Below, piece by piece: positions 1-11,559 of a stretch of 64,000 nt of DNA. Position numbers and translations under genes: made by a program. This stretch comes from Gordius sp. MW1 (Eukaryota > Nematomorpha > Gordioida > Gordea > Gordiidae): the NCBI GenBank assembly GCA_964036665.1, contig OZ038531.1:5270168-5334167 (forward strand). Direction: 5' to 3'. Each line of letters opens with the position of its first letter. Positions within the stretch are counted from its first letter, which is position 1. Under the pieces are notes generated by a model that saw nothing but the letters and a program-made list of their open reading frames with translations, was not told the origin of the DNA and did no database searches.

Positions 1-1088
1 CTGAAATGCATTTCGAGTTGGTTGTAACTTCTTCTCGAAACCCTGCGTAGACGTTGTAGCTCTTTGTTGAACTACTCGCTAATGCAATTATTAAATTATG
101 TTTTAAACAAAACTTAATTTGCATCGGAAAGAATAGAGGATATTTATTGAGCCCTAAGTTTAATATCTGTGTAAAAGCTGGTCAATTATATTAGGCTTAT
201 TTCATTGATTACCGTTAAAAAAGTAATGACAATAATTACTTAATATTAAAAACGGCAGACTTCTAATTTAAAGATTATAAGAATGTTGTATAAAGTAGAT
301 GGGCAATTGAATACGGTTCTTATTTCTTTGAATAAATATATTGGGAATATTGAACGACTTTAGTGTGACAAACAGTTACAGGCATTAATAGTGTTACCCC
401 ATTATAAACTTTGTCAGATAAAGGTATAATCGTGTAAAATATATACATCTAACTAACAAAATTAACTATAGACATTATTTGAGCAATGTTTATTTATGTT
501 TTTAATTAGTTTGGTATTCCAATAATTAAGATTCTCATATTCGTAGGTTTTAGATATATGTATTGCGATTTAAGATACTCAATATTTATTGCTATAATTG
601 TATGTCCTAATATCATAAGCCAAAGCCAAATTGGTGGAACCATATTTTATATACACATAACCCTTTATTCCTATTAGTAATGTAAGGAAGAAAATGCGAA
701 TAAAAACAAACAAAATTAAAAAGGATTAAGTTTATATCAACATATGGTCCTACCAACTCGGCTTTGGCCTACAATATTAAAACAGATAATGTAGAAATGA
801 TATATAAATAAGAGTTAAAATAAACTAAACTATTCGTTTTTCATGTATTTACATATGCGACAGGTAATAAATAAGTTTTAGATATAGCTTAATTCAGAAT
901 ACCTTGCCATATATTAACATAATCGATACGCTGAGCATTTTTGAGATTCAGGCGCCACCAAGATTTAGCGCCTTTAAGAGTTAGACAATAGCCAATATTA
1001 GAATCCGTTAGGTAGAGACCATCGTTGGCTAGCATAGCGTAGGGAGATTTTTGGCTGTCGTCCGCCATTTCGTGGGCAGCAATATTTG
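1..1088 (-). CDS. FTP domain F (two exons, cut by window edge)
   Basis: Exon 1088-903 (186 bp, phase 1-1) reads NIAAHEMADDSQ, LANDGLYLTDSNIGYC and KSWWRLNLKNAQR; exon 78-1, entered in phase 1, reads SYNVYAGFREE, TTNSKC and runs out of the window. This is the only repeat in which the WWR of the fucose-binding motif is kept, although the acidic residue is Asn instead of Asp. The intron of 824 bp holds an inverted repeat (585-805). Confidence 0.75.
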
Positions 1089-4000
1089 CTATTTCAGCAA
1101 AATCATAAATAAACTTTATAGTGTAAGGTTAGGAAATTGCTTACTTTTAGTTTCTTTTTCTCCATACACAGACACTTCACAGACGGATAGTACTTGTTCC
1201 TTTTCATCATGCAACTTATGATAAAAATGATGAGATAAGATCATGGGTTACAGTTTTTAATAATAATTAGAGCGGTAAAAATTTATTGGAAGAGAAAAAT
1301 TAGTTAGCATGAGTGTTATATTGTGCTTGTCGATACATTTGTATCCACATAAAAATATATGTGCTCAATATAAATAAAAATTTTAAAATTTAAATTACAC
1401 ACAGCCCCTCATTTTGAAAAGAAACAAATTATGGTTCATTTATAAAACTACATCAAGGAACTATAAATTTAATGCTAATTGTTACCCTATATTCTACTTT
1501 AATGCTTTTTAAAACAATTAGCCAACATGTTACATTATTTAACCTTATATATAAGAAATACCAATAAGTCGGAGGAGTAATTTATTAATTACTAAATTTT
1601 ATCTTCAACGTACCATTAATGTGACAAATTTTCCCTTTGGGAATGCTTCCTTGAATGCGGCACATCTTATTTCATATAAGTATCCTTGTAAGGGGGGAGG
1701 ACCCATAAATGCCGATCCGCAAAGTTGATTTAAATTTGGGACTCCATAAAATCCAACACTAGCATACAGATTTTGCAGGAGGTTATCTAATAAACCGGTT
1801 AAGAATTTTCTACATTAAATCTAAATCTTCAACTCCTACCATCTAAACATTTATAGAATTTCCATAAATATTAATCAATTTTTGGTTCCAACTATAGGTG
1901 ATAAACCTTAATAATGAAATTTAGTTTAAATAGGTTTGAATTATTATATTAGCTAAATTTATTAAGTTGGACCGGTTTAGAACCTCAATTAACATTCCTC
2001 GAAACTTCAAGCAAAGAAAAATGGTTTTAATTAAGACAAGCAACATTTACATTTTTGGTCATTCCTATTTAAGACATCTATGTAGCCAATCCTGTATATG
2101 CCATCCAAGTAAACAGCCCAAAATGGATCGACCACCGATTTTGTCATCGAAGGTTGACAAGGCCCAAGCTTGGAACCGTATAATGGCTGCCCATCATTAG
2201 CTTTATCAGCTGTCCCAGACGAAAGTTGGGCATTGATTCCACTTTGGAATGACGGCCTTTTTATAGCCACGTTACCTTAAATCAAATAGTGCATTACCAG
2301 TGTTTTCTTTATTATAATATTAAAAAATCTAAGAAATATATTGCGATTTTTTGTTAGTATTCAAATCTTAATCAATATTAATATTAGAATGCATAAATTA
2401 GGAGCCATTAAAATTGGGAACTTATAAATATTTTCAATATCATACTCTATAATGGCTAATTTAACAAGAATTTAAAATTATAGTAAAAACGAAATTTTTT
2501 AAACTTATGTAATATTAAATTTTTTAGACCTTGTATATTTGGTCAACATAAAAGAGATATAATTTGTTCAATAATCTTTTACCTTATTTAATTCAACTTA
2601 GGTGTAAATTAGCTAAATGTCTATTAATGTATAGAAGACTTTAAAATTTAGACCACTTTTATTATAGTTAGTACCATTGATGCTATATCGAAAAGAGATC
2701 ATAGTATCTTATCGTTTAATTACATGAGCCCTGTAAATAACAACTTTAAAAAATCCATCTAAACACTTAGCCATGTATACATAAACTACACTAGTTACCC
2801 ATCCCATATATTTCGACTTCACAAAATCTCAAAACATTTGGACCGTGTTCGTTCTTCGTGGGCGTGATTTTAATAAGCCTTGCCAGTTTGGCATCTTTAA
2901 ACACGGTTCCTTTGTCACCGGGTTTAGTTACGTTAATCTGAATTAATGTAAAAACAATCGTTTGTTATATTCAAGTAGGCCAACGAAAAGGGTATACTTT
3001 TACCTTTTAAAACAGTACAAGCTTTTTCCAATTTAAGGTATAAAGTTTGTGTTATAAAGATAATATATCGAAAGAATGTCAAATAGGGATTTCTGTCACC
3101 ATTGAACTAGGGCTAACTATTGTGGGGCAAAAAATTAATTACAGAGTTTGCATTAAATTACAACTTAAGATATATAAAATCAGCCAACTTTTGCTAGACC
3201 TTTGTAAATCATCTAGATCCGGCGACAAATATAAACTTTAAATATAAGTAAACCTCTACACATAATTATAAATGTTTAACTATATAAATAAATTTGAGGT
3301 AAATGATTTATTTTTAATTGATTTTTGCACATGCTAATTATTCCATTTTATTTATGCCTACCAAATGATATCTGGTAGAACCCAATGGGGTAGATCGATA
3401 TACGCTAAACAATGAAGCGGCGCTCTCATCCAAACCGAAGTAAATAGTGTAGGATTCAAGTTTGAGCCCTAAGCAAATCAAGCGTCAAATATTTTTAAAA
3501 CATTAAAACAATTTTTAACAGTATTGTATGTTTGTATGCTCAACCATGCCGGATTCGTTGTGTTTAGAAGGCAATTGCTGAAATGGCCACCTGACAAGGC
3601 AGATTTGTGTTTTTGCAGGAAAGCTGCTTCTATTATAACTACATCCAAGTATTAAGGCTTATTTCATTACATATATTTATCTTTAATGTAAACCTATGTA
3701 ACGTATATAAAAGTTAACCTTATCTGAAAAAAATGGCAGGCAATAAAGCTTACATAGCGCCTGATAATTTAAAAGTCTATTGCTTAATTTTAAAGTATTG
3801 TTTAGAAACGCATTGGGAATTTTTAATCCTTTTTTGTTCTATAATTATTTACCATTTTTCATAAATTTTAATATTTAAACTTAGGGCCTTGTCTATGAGA
3901 TGTACAGAAATTTAACAATATTGATATAAAAGATGAGTTTTAATGCTTCGAATTTAAAATTTCGCTTTGATTAAATATCAAATCGATTCAATGGTTTACC

Positions 4001-7000
4001 AGATACGTCGATTCCGCCATTGATAAGGACGGCCTCCACTTTGTATGGAACTTTGAGATCAATCATCCAAAAATTTCGTTTCTTATCATCAGCCAGTGTT
4101 TCAGAACAAAACGAACGAGCTGAAACGTCGTTAGAGTCAGACATTAAAGACCATTCGGAGTAACCGTCTATGGCCAATTTTGGCCCTAACTGAGCTTTAA
4201 CGTACTTGGGCCCGACCGCTATGCTACTCTGCGAAGTAGCTTTGTCATTGCCATACGCTATATTGCCTAAAATAATTTTAATTTATAGCTATACTATTAA
4301 TTTGTCCAATTAATAATTTTCTAGATTGATTTATGGACATTCGTACGCTAAACTATTCCATCAAATTAATATGGGATCATTTAGTAAAGTATAATAGGAT
4401 AACTACATATTTTAGTCAGTACCAATGACCCTATTTTTAAAATGACATTTTTTAAAATGAATAACATTTTAATTTGATACTAGATTTTGTAACATGTATA
4501 AAAACGTTGCTAGGCTCTCCACATATCATAGCTTGATGGCGTGTTTGCCAAAAATTCACAATTAAAACAAATAGTTTAAGATAAATTTTTAAACTGGAAA
4601 GTTATCTCAAGCTATGCATACAAAAATTCAACTTTTTTATTTTCTGAGCATCAAAGAAACTATTTTCTCGACATTTTCTTACTTCCCAAATTCAAATCCG
4701 CCCCATACAATTCCACTTCACAGAGTTCCAGTGATTTCGGATTATTGGGATTAGAGGCGCTTATTTTTTGAACCGAAACGAACGAGCCTCGTTTGGGTGA
4801 AGTGCACTTAATGGAAATTGTGAGGGCCTTGGAATTATCCGATACAAAATTGCAAATTGGATTGTCCGTGCCTTTAGGATTGAATCCAACCAAAAGCTGC
4901 ACGTAATCCCCTTCAAAAAATTTAAAATACATTAATATTTTAATTCGATTGACAAAATTCGATTGACAAAAATCGAATTTATACATATAAAGGCTTTAAA
5001 GAAAGTAATTAATTCATTATTCTTCTATAAAAGCTAAACATAAAATTTTTAATGTTTTATAAATCACATCATAATTATTTACATTGATATTCTTTGAATC
5101 CTTTTGTGATTACGATATAGGTTATCTGATAAACTGATCCCAAATTGACGATCCACGTAGGGTCAGAAATTTGAGTTATATAAAAGCAGTAAGACATATC
5201 TCTACTCCCATCATTAGCTAATATAGGTAGGTAACCGATGGAATTGCTAGCATCGCTGTTATCATATGATCTTTGATTGAGTGCAAAGTTTTCTATATAT
5301 ATGTTTTAAAGTTAAATAAAGTCATACATTATATATATATCTTTAGATTAATAAAAAATCTATCACTGTTTTATAAAAAAAACGTTGTAGAGGAAGGTTC
5401 ATTTTTCTTTTCAAGATGTACATAAATGTTTTACCTCTGTCAGGTGCATGAATCAGGGTTCCATAAACTTCAATCTCACATAGTGCTAAAACGTTTAGAG
5501 GTTTATCACCAGGTTTAGATAGCATTTGAATGGTAACATATTGGCCTACGATACCTTGCACCTTCCATTTGTAATCTTTGTCTATTAATTAATTTATTTA
5601 TTTAATCGTCGACTTGATATGGATATTACATTTATTTTGTCATCTAATTTTGTTGAAGAAGAGTTTAAATATCATGTGAAATATATTAAACAATTATAAA
5701 ACCCTACGTCAACTCGCTATTTAAATCTAATGACGTTTTTCCGCGCTTGAATATCGTTATTCATATGTATTTTATAATAATTTTGTCAAAATGACGAATG
5801 TCTTTTTTTTGAGGCAGCTTACAAATATTTACCAGAACTTTACGAACCTCAATGAAATACAAAATGTTCAGAGTACAATGTAATGTATATAACTAATCTT
5901 ACGTAATTGTGGGATCGTAACGTCGTATATAACGTTTCCAGGGGGAATGACAGCCAAGTCGGAGTTGTCAAAGTTTTGAGAGTCTAAATTTCAAAAAATT
6001 TGGGTTATATATAAATCAAGTAATAAATACAAATAATATTTTACCCGAGTCTTTGACTTTGCAATTTATGATTATAACAGGTCCCATGGTTATCGGTGGC
6101 TCACCCATCCAACTCCCACACAAAGAATTGAGTTGTTTGAGCGTAAATGTATCGTCCGAAGGTTTAGTAAAACCTACTCTCACCTCAATGTCTTTCAAAA
6201 TCTGCGGCACTTTGGGCAGAAAAATACAAAATAAAATAGTGGCGTACTGAGTCAGGTTAAAGTTAGATTTTAAAAGAAAGCGGGACTAGAATAAGAAATA
6301 GAAAATAAAATGTATAATATGTAGGAGAATAAACTTACTTTGAGTTTGACCAGCGTTACCGTCCGTCCCATAAAGAACAACAGTTTTAACGTCGTAGGCC
6401 CAATCAAGATCTACGCACAGCCAAGGACTATAAGCCGGTTCTGTTACGGCACAACTAAACGCAAAATCCAGATTTTGTGCGGTGTTGCCATCAACTGCCA
6501 AATCAGAGACTTTGTTATTCGAAGCCTTGGGCGACATTTCCGTTGTTTTACGGTAGGCGACGTTTTCTTAAAATTTAAAAGAGGAGTTGTAACCATTGGT
6601 AAATATAAGTGTGTTTAGATCGCTTTATAAAAGGTCAAATTTGTTGTATTTTTATTCAAAATCAACAAAAGGTGTTTGTTATTTAAGCCTATTTGTTAAT
6701 AAACAAAGTACTATTAATATCTAACATATTTAGGAATAAAATGATATTTATTTGAATACCTGTTTCGAGATTTAAAGGTGATGCTATAATTTCTAATTCA
6801 GCTACAGCGAACTGCCCATTAGCTCCACCTAAAAGAAACAAGTAGTATCCTCCCTTCAAATTTTGACACACGATGCGCAACCATTCTTTGCCTGACCCTG
6901 CTTTGGTCGAGTCTTTAGTAGCGCAGAGATCTTCGTTAGTCGGTACGAGACGAGAAGACACGTATACACTAACGATACCTATTTTAATGTTTTAAATTTT

Positions 7001-7678
7001 TTAACATTTTATATTTAAATTTGTGTAGACCATTATTTAGTTAAAAAAATAAAAAAAAATTTAAATTATATTATGAGAATAAAACAATAAGACACAAAAT
7101 TGAACCATAGGTTCTGCCATCATGCGAGGCTATGAACGATTTGTAGTTATATTAAAACTCGATATAAAGCCTATTTTGCCAAATTTTTAGAAATAAAGCT
7201 TCTTTTTATAATTTACATATCATGATATCTGTTTAAATTATGCTAAGAAGAAATGACTTTGAATGTCCCTGCTATTGGCGAGATAGTAGTAAAAATATAA
7301 CGTAATTCCGCAATTAGCATAAGATAGTCCTGTAAACATTCAACTAGCGTTTCATTTATAAATTTCAGGATTTAGAAAGGATGTTTTTGGTATTTACATT
7401 TTGATAAATTTATTAAAACTCAAATTTAAATGAATCACGTTTTAAATGGCATAGTAACTTACCCAGGGCAACACCATTTCCACTTTTGACATTAGAGCCG
7501 TACACAATAAATGGTTGCTTTAAATCTATCATAATGTGGGCTCTTTTATCGTCTTTGAGCAATAAAGTTTCACTGGATACAAACGTGGCTGGGTTATCAT
7601 CAGATATAAGCCTAGAAGAATTTTTCGATCCGCTACCCCATATAGTTTTTTCGTTGCCCTTAGACTTTAAAATGTTTC
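1..7678 (-). CDS. Multi-FTP-domain (fucolectin-like) protein gene, partial
   Basis: At least 15 exons on the minus strand encode six successive FTP domains (fucolectin / tachylectin-4 / pentraxin-1 type, a branch of the F5/8C discoidin fold). Each domain has an N-terminal half of the pattern NxA...DG...C...W.vdL.Y.v and most have a C-terminal half ending in LCEvEvYG or similar. I placed exons by GT-AG borders; every length fits the frame and nearly all junctions are phase 1, so whole domains can be duplicated or skipped without a frameshift. FTP proteins are typically secreted, calcium-dependent carbohydrate-binding lectins used in innate immunity. Most repeats here have replaced the arginine of the RxD sugar-binding motif, so binding to fucose is doubtful. 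The first exon found starts with an acceptor, so a 5' exon (signal peptide) lies further right and was not recognised. The 3' end is outside the window. No in-frame stop was met, so the gene looks alive. Confidence 0.85.
585..805. repeat. Small inverted-repeat element inside the FTP gene
   Basis: About 65 bp around 590-655 reappears, inverted and with roughly 20 percent change, at 733-800 (core AAGCCAAAGCC... against GGCTTTGGCCT). The same core occurs in the 889-bp repeat units of the palindrome (for example 44,574-44,600 and 51,480-51,505), so this is a dispersed family, probably a MITE. No clear target duplication was seen. Confidence 0.55.
1145..2275 (-). CDS. FTP domain E (three exons)
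   Basis: Exons 2275-2051 (225 bp, phase 1-1), 1786-1614 (173 bp, phase 1 to 0) and 1214-1145 (70 bp, phase 0 to 1), 156 residues. The first half has GNVAIKRPSFQSG, DKANDGQPLYG, CQPS, DPFWAVYLDGIYRI; the second LYASVGFYG, LCGSAFM, YEIRC; the third ends LSVCEVSVYG. The split of the C-terminal half by a phase-0 intron is the same as in domain D, which suggests D and E arose from one another more recently than from A or C. The sugar-binding Arg position is Ala (WAVYL). Confidence 0.8.
2799..4266 (-). CDS. FTP domain D (three exons)
   Basis: Exons 4266-4000 (267 bp, phase 1-1), 3468-3362 (107 bp, phase 1 to 0) and 2937-2799 (139 bp, phase 0 to 1), 171 residues. The first exon has GNIAYGNDKATSQSS, LAIDGYSEWS, CSETL, NFWMIDLKVPYKV. 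The second is less certain (ESYTIYFGLDES). The third ends LRFCEVEIYG. The phases of the three exons fit each other, which supports the model. Met stands where sugar-binding FTP domains have Arg (WMIDL). Introns are 531 and 424 bp. An exon-like stretch at 3645-3530 inside the first intron is described under findings. Confidence 0.75.
4683..5292 (-). CDS. FTP domain C (two exons)
   Basis: Exons 5292-5083 (210 bp) and 4910-4683 (228 bp), phase 1 at each end, 146 residues. The first half reads ENFALNQRS, LANDGSRDMSYC, DPTWIVNLGSVYQI; the second GDYVQLLVGFN, CNFVSDN, ISIKC, and ends LELCEVELYG, the classical end of an FTP / F5/8C domain. The Arg position of the sugar-binding motif is Ile (WIVNL). 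The intron is 172 bp. Confidence 0.82.
5435..6566 (-). CDS. FTP domain B (four exons, enlarged)
   Basis: Exons 6566-6339, 6209-6045, 5983-5903 and 5575-5435 (228, 165, 81 and 141 bp), all phase 1, 205 residues. The first half has NVAY, DLAVDGN, SPWLCVDLDWAYDV; the second exon LKDIEVRVGF and IIINC; the last VGQYVTIQ and LALCEIEVYG. It is about 60 residues longer than domains A and C because the C-terminal half is spread over three exons, one of them only 27 codons long. Either the domain has an expanded loop or the 81-bp exon is alternatively used: being phase 1 to phase 1 it could be skipped without changing frame. The sugar-binding Arg position is Cys (WLCVDL). Confidence 0.8.
6760..7678 (-). 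CDS. FTP domain A (two exons)
   Basis: Exons 7678-7463 (216 bp) and 6978-6760 (219 bp), both starting and ending in phase 1, together 145 residues, the usual length of one FTP domain. The first half reads GNILKSKGNEK..., then DDNPATF and an IMIDLKQPF core; the second contains PTNEDLCATK, WLRIVC and ends AVAELEIIA, the counterpart of LCEVEVYG. The position of the usual sugar-contacting Arg (WWRvDL) is IMIDL, so it is lost. The intron is 484 bp. A short open stretch at about 7835-7722 with a possible acceptor could be an earlier exon, but its donor does not fit in phase, so I left it out. Confidence 0.8.
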
Positions 7679-7934
7679 CTTTTATTGAACAATAATGAAA
7701 TCATCAGTATATGCTTACTATAGGCAACTTGAACCGTTATTTGTAGTTGGTACGATAAAATGCTGAGACAGATTATTAGACTCCTTACAATTGGCATCAG
7801 TTATTGAACGTTTCGGATAATAAACTAAATTGAAGCACAAATAATTTTATTTATAGCATTTCGGCGAATATTTTCGTTATCATAACTTTTGATTTAATTC
7901 GAAAGTCAACTTCTTTACACTATTAAGTATGAGT

Positions 7935-8213
7935 CATAGACTAATAGACTGCTCATTCCCTTTTAAAAAGTGCACATTTTGGCAGCCATTTTGAAAAGTG
8001 AAATATAAATTTTGGCCAATTTATATGGTTTGACGAATTTTTAAAATCGCTATAATGATTAAAATGGGTTGTTTCATGTTATAAGATAAATGATTATTAT
8101 CCAATACAATCCATCGCTATACAAACTCTACTTCACTTATCAAAATGGCGGTCGTTTTTGGCAACACTTTTTATGCGTTAATATATAAGAGATGAGCAGT
8201 CTATTAGTCTATG
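7935..8213. mobile_element. hAT-type MITE with perfect 8-bp target duplication
   Basis: A 279-bp element with terminal inverted repeats CATAGACTAATAGACTGCTC / GAGCAGTCTATTAGTCTATG and no coding capacity. It is flanked by the identical 8-bp sequence GTATGAGT at 7927-7934 and 8214-8221, the target length of hAT transposons. A second member of the family lies at 50,914-51,347. Confidence 0.9.
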
Positions 8214-8221
8214 GTATGAGT

Positions 8222-10290
8222 AGACAACTCAAAATTTAGGAAACTAATATAATATATAGCTAGCTTAAGCGTTTAAAAAAGTACTCAACCAATACTTATG
8301 ACATTTGGTTTATAATAATTAATAGTTTATAAAAATTTATATACGCGGAGGATAGCTTTTCAATTTTTATTGACGATATTTACTCTCAGCCAAGAGGCTC
8401 CTCTTGTTCTAAATTTATTTTTTATAGCCATTAATATTTTTTATAGCCATTAATATTTTTTATTGTCATTAAAAGTTTCTTTAATATAATTGTTAATAAT
8501 TGAAATTTATAAGACTTTGTTCTGATGACTAAAACAAAAGTGTTCCCAAAAGACTTCTATAATTTTTTCCAATGTTTAGCTTAATTAATCTATTATAGAT
8601 TTAGGTAGATGAATAACCTTTTAGTGCTTCATATTACTTAATCACTCATAGATTAGAAAAATATAATTAATTTTTTTACTCAATTGTGTTAATTAATAAA
8701 TTACTATGATCTACCGTTAATGATATTCTCAGAAAACTATTTAACTACTAGAAAATCGCTCAATAAAACTTAATAAGATGTTTCCGCGCACTTTAGCATT
8801 GCGATCAAATTTATAATTTACACAAACACATACTATTTGGTTAAGAGATTAGTTGTCAATTTATTTTTTAATTTATAGTTGTTAATCAAAAAAATTAATA
8901 TATAAAAAGAAACTTTCTTAGATACTCATATATTAATTACCTGTAAATCCATCCTGAATTAAATTAAGATTTAAACATTATACGATAAAATCATTTTAAT
9001 TAGTTTTTATAGATAGTTTTATTAGTAACTCAAATGATAATATATAAGGGCTAAATAATTATTTTAGAAATAGAACCTTCTATAAGTTTACAAAATTTAT
9101 TAACCGTCATGCTAAGATAATTATAGTAAGAAACAAACAAATGTATTTTATAATAATATAAATGCGTAAATCAAATGTAAATGGCATGAAGCTTATTCAA
9201 TAAGATTTTACTAAATTGGGAGCACTTTCTGAGACTACCTTTACAAAGGTTATTAGTTGAAATGCACATTTTGTATGCAAGTATTTAAAATTAGGGGATA
9301 TTAAGATAATGAAAGTGTGTAGATCATGGTAGTTATATTATTTCATATATATTTAATTTAAAATCGCTAATCATGTTCATCAACATGCATTTTATTGATT
9401 GTGTGTGTCGTTTTTACTAAAAACTTTTCGTAAAAGCTATTTAGTCAGGCAAAATAAGAGGTGGTTTGACATTGAATCAACGATATTAAAAATATAATCA
9501 AATATTATAAAAATTGGTTCTGGATCCCAATGTCAGTTTATTTAGTATGATTCTAGTCAGTTACAACCAATATAAATCAATAGATAAAAAATAAAAGATA
9601 TTTCTGTATAAAAAATTGGTTTAATTTTTGATTAAAACAATAAATCTTTCATAAGCAAATATCTCTAATAAAACTAATTTTTGTTTGTGTTACTAATTAT
9701 CTATGGGAAATATCTATTACATAATTGATAATCAATATTTTGAAATTCTTTACATTTTTATACCTTTTTTTAAAAAAAATTAATAAAGCATTCTATTCAT
9801 TTTTCACTTATTGACACCAAAGTAATATGCTGTAACGTGTGCTTTTGGTGCGTACTAAAAATTTAACATTCTTCTTTGGACGCTTGAGGATTCTCATTTC
9901 TCTGACTGGACCTTTATTCCCATTTACAAAATAGGTTTAGCAGCATTTCATGTTTATTCTAAGTTAATGAGGGGTGATATAAATTGTATTGAGTGGAAGG
10001 GGAGTTTGAAACGGAGAGAAGAGGCATGTACAATACTACATGACGGTGAATGGTTAGAGAAGGGAGGACAATTGCAAGTCTAACGCATCACGAAAAAAGT
10101 ATTTAACTTAAAAATAAAAGTCCATATTAATTAGGATGGCCCAGCCAACCTTTTTTTTCCTTGCCGAAGCTAGGGGCGTTATATCTTTTATCTTTCTATC
10201 TATTTCTTGTATATTTCTATTACTATCGCTTTTATATCGCTATTACTATCACTTATCCCCTTATAACACATGTCTACAAATATTGGGTTT
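8222..10290. other. AT-rich stretch without recognised genes
   Basis: I see no convincing exon, RNA gene or structured repeat here. A short near-duplication (TTTTTATAGCCATTAATATT twice) lies at 8428-8460. This may be upstream or intronic DNA of the lectin-like gene, whose 5' exons were not found. Confidence 0.5.
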
Positions 10291-10295
10291 GTGAT

Positions 10296-11140
10296 TCTAT
10301 CCCGCCATCAGACCAATAATTATGGAAGAGAATTCTGCGCTTAACGAAAAAATTGTTTTTAATTTTTTTTTCAAAACCTCCAGTTTATTAGATAAATGAG
10401 GTTGAACATGGAAAAAATGCCAATTTTAACCATTTTGAGGCTATATTGCCACGACATTTTTATTTTAAGAAATATTAATTTATTTCCGTAAATTATAGTT
10501 TAATCTATATAACCATGATCTTAATTATTATTTCATCCTTATATTTAAATCATTTGCATTTACGTGAGCGCCTTCCTATTATCAAAATTCGTCCCACTAT
10601 TTCTGAAAACGGAGTACATTAGAGTACATACTACATAAGCGTTGTTTACTAACACATCACTCTTTCCCTTTCTCCTTCTCTTCCACTCCAGCCCCCATAT
10701 ATAGCCAACTACCCATGAAGGGGGCGGGAGTGGAGGAAAAAGAGAGGAGAGTAGATGAAGGGAGAGAGTGATTAGTAGACATCGCGTATGTAGGATGTAC
10801 TCTAAGTACTCCGTTTTTCAGACATAGTGGGACTAATTTTGAAAAAGGGAAGGGGTTCACGTAAACGCGAATAAATCTAAACACAGAGAGGTCAAACAAT
10901 TAAATTGAAATAATGGACCTATAGTAAAAACTTTAAACTACAGGAATAAATTAATATTTATATAGATTAAAAATGCCTAGGCAATATAGCCTCAAAAACG
11001 GTTAAAATGGACATTTTTTTACCTTCAACCTCGTTTACCTAAAAAAATGGAGGTTTTTGAAAAAACACTAAAAACATAATACTGTTCAACGCAAAAGTCT
11101 CTATCAGAATTATAAGTCCGATTGCAGGATGTTTTTTCAA
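10296..11140. repeat. Large foldback (long inverted repeat) element
   Basis: The two halves are diverged inverted copies of each other: for example TTGAGGCTATATTGCC at about 10,434 pairs with GGCAATATAGCCTCAA at about 10,980, and AAACGGAGTACATTAGAG near 10,605 pairs with the complement near 10,800. Arms are about 400 bp with perhaps 15-25 percent mismatch. The centre (about 10,660-10,780) is purine/pyrimidine rich and self-complementary. It has no protein-coding content I trust, and neither the family nor the target duplication is resolved. Confidence 0.7.
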
Positions 11141-11559
11141 GACATGTGTATTGTCTACACACACGAGCGCAACGGGAAAATTGTATTATTTATGCGTCGT
11201 GATGCGGTGTGGTGAAAGGGAGATATTATAACTATTAGGTCCCTTTCCCTCCATTAATATCTGTGTAGTTATTTTATATATACATAGAACAAAAACCACC
11301 TATGATATATATATACTTTTTGGATTTCTCGAATCACTTATTTCCCCTTTTTTAAAATTATTATTCTATCTCACTTGTGCAAATATTTATAAATAAATTA
11401 TTGACTAAATAAATTTGTATAAATATTTGGGTGGTTAAATAAAGATTGTGAATATAAATTGTAGTTTTAATATTATTCTAGCTCTAATAAATTGGTTATT
11501 ATTGTAAGTTTAATATATTAGTTTCCATTGTAGTTTTAATATATTAATTTATAGGAATG

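Noticed and set aside
7722-7835. Additional 5' exon of the FTP gene
   Set aside because: There is an acceptor-like TTTAG and an open frame, but the only good donor gives the wrong phase for the next exon.
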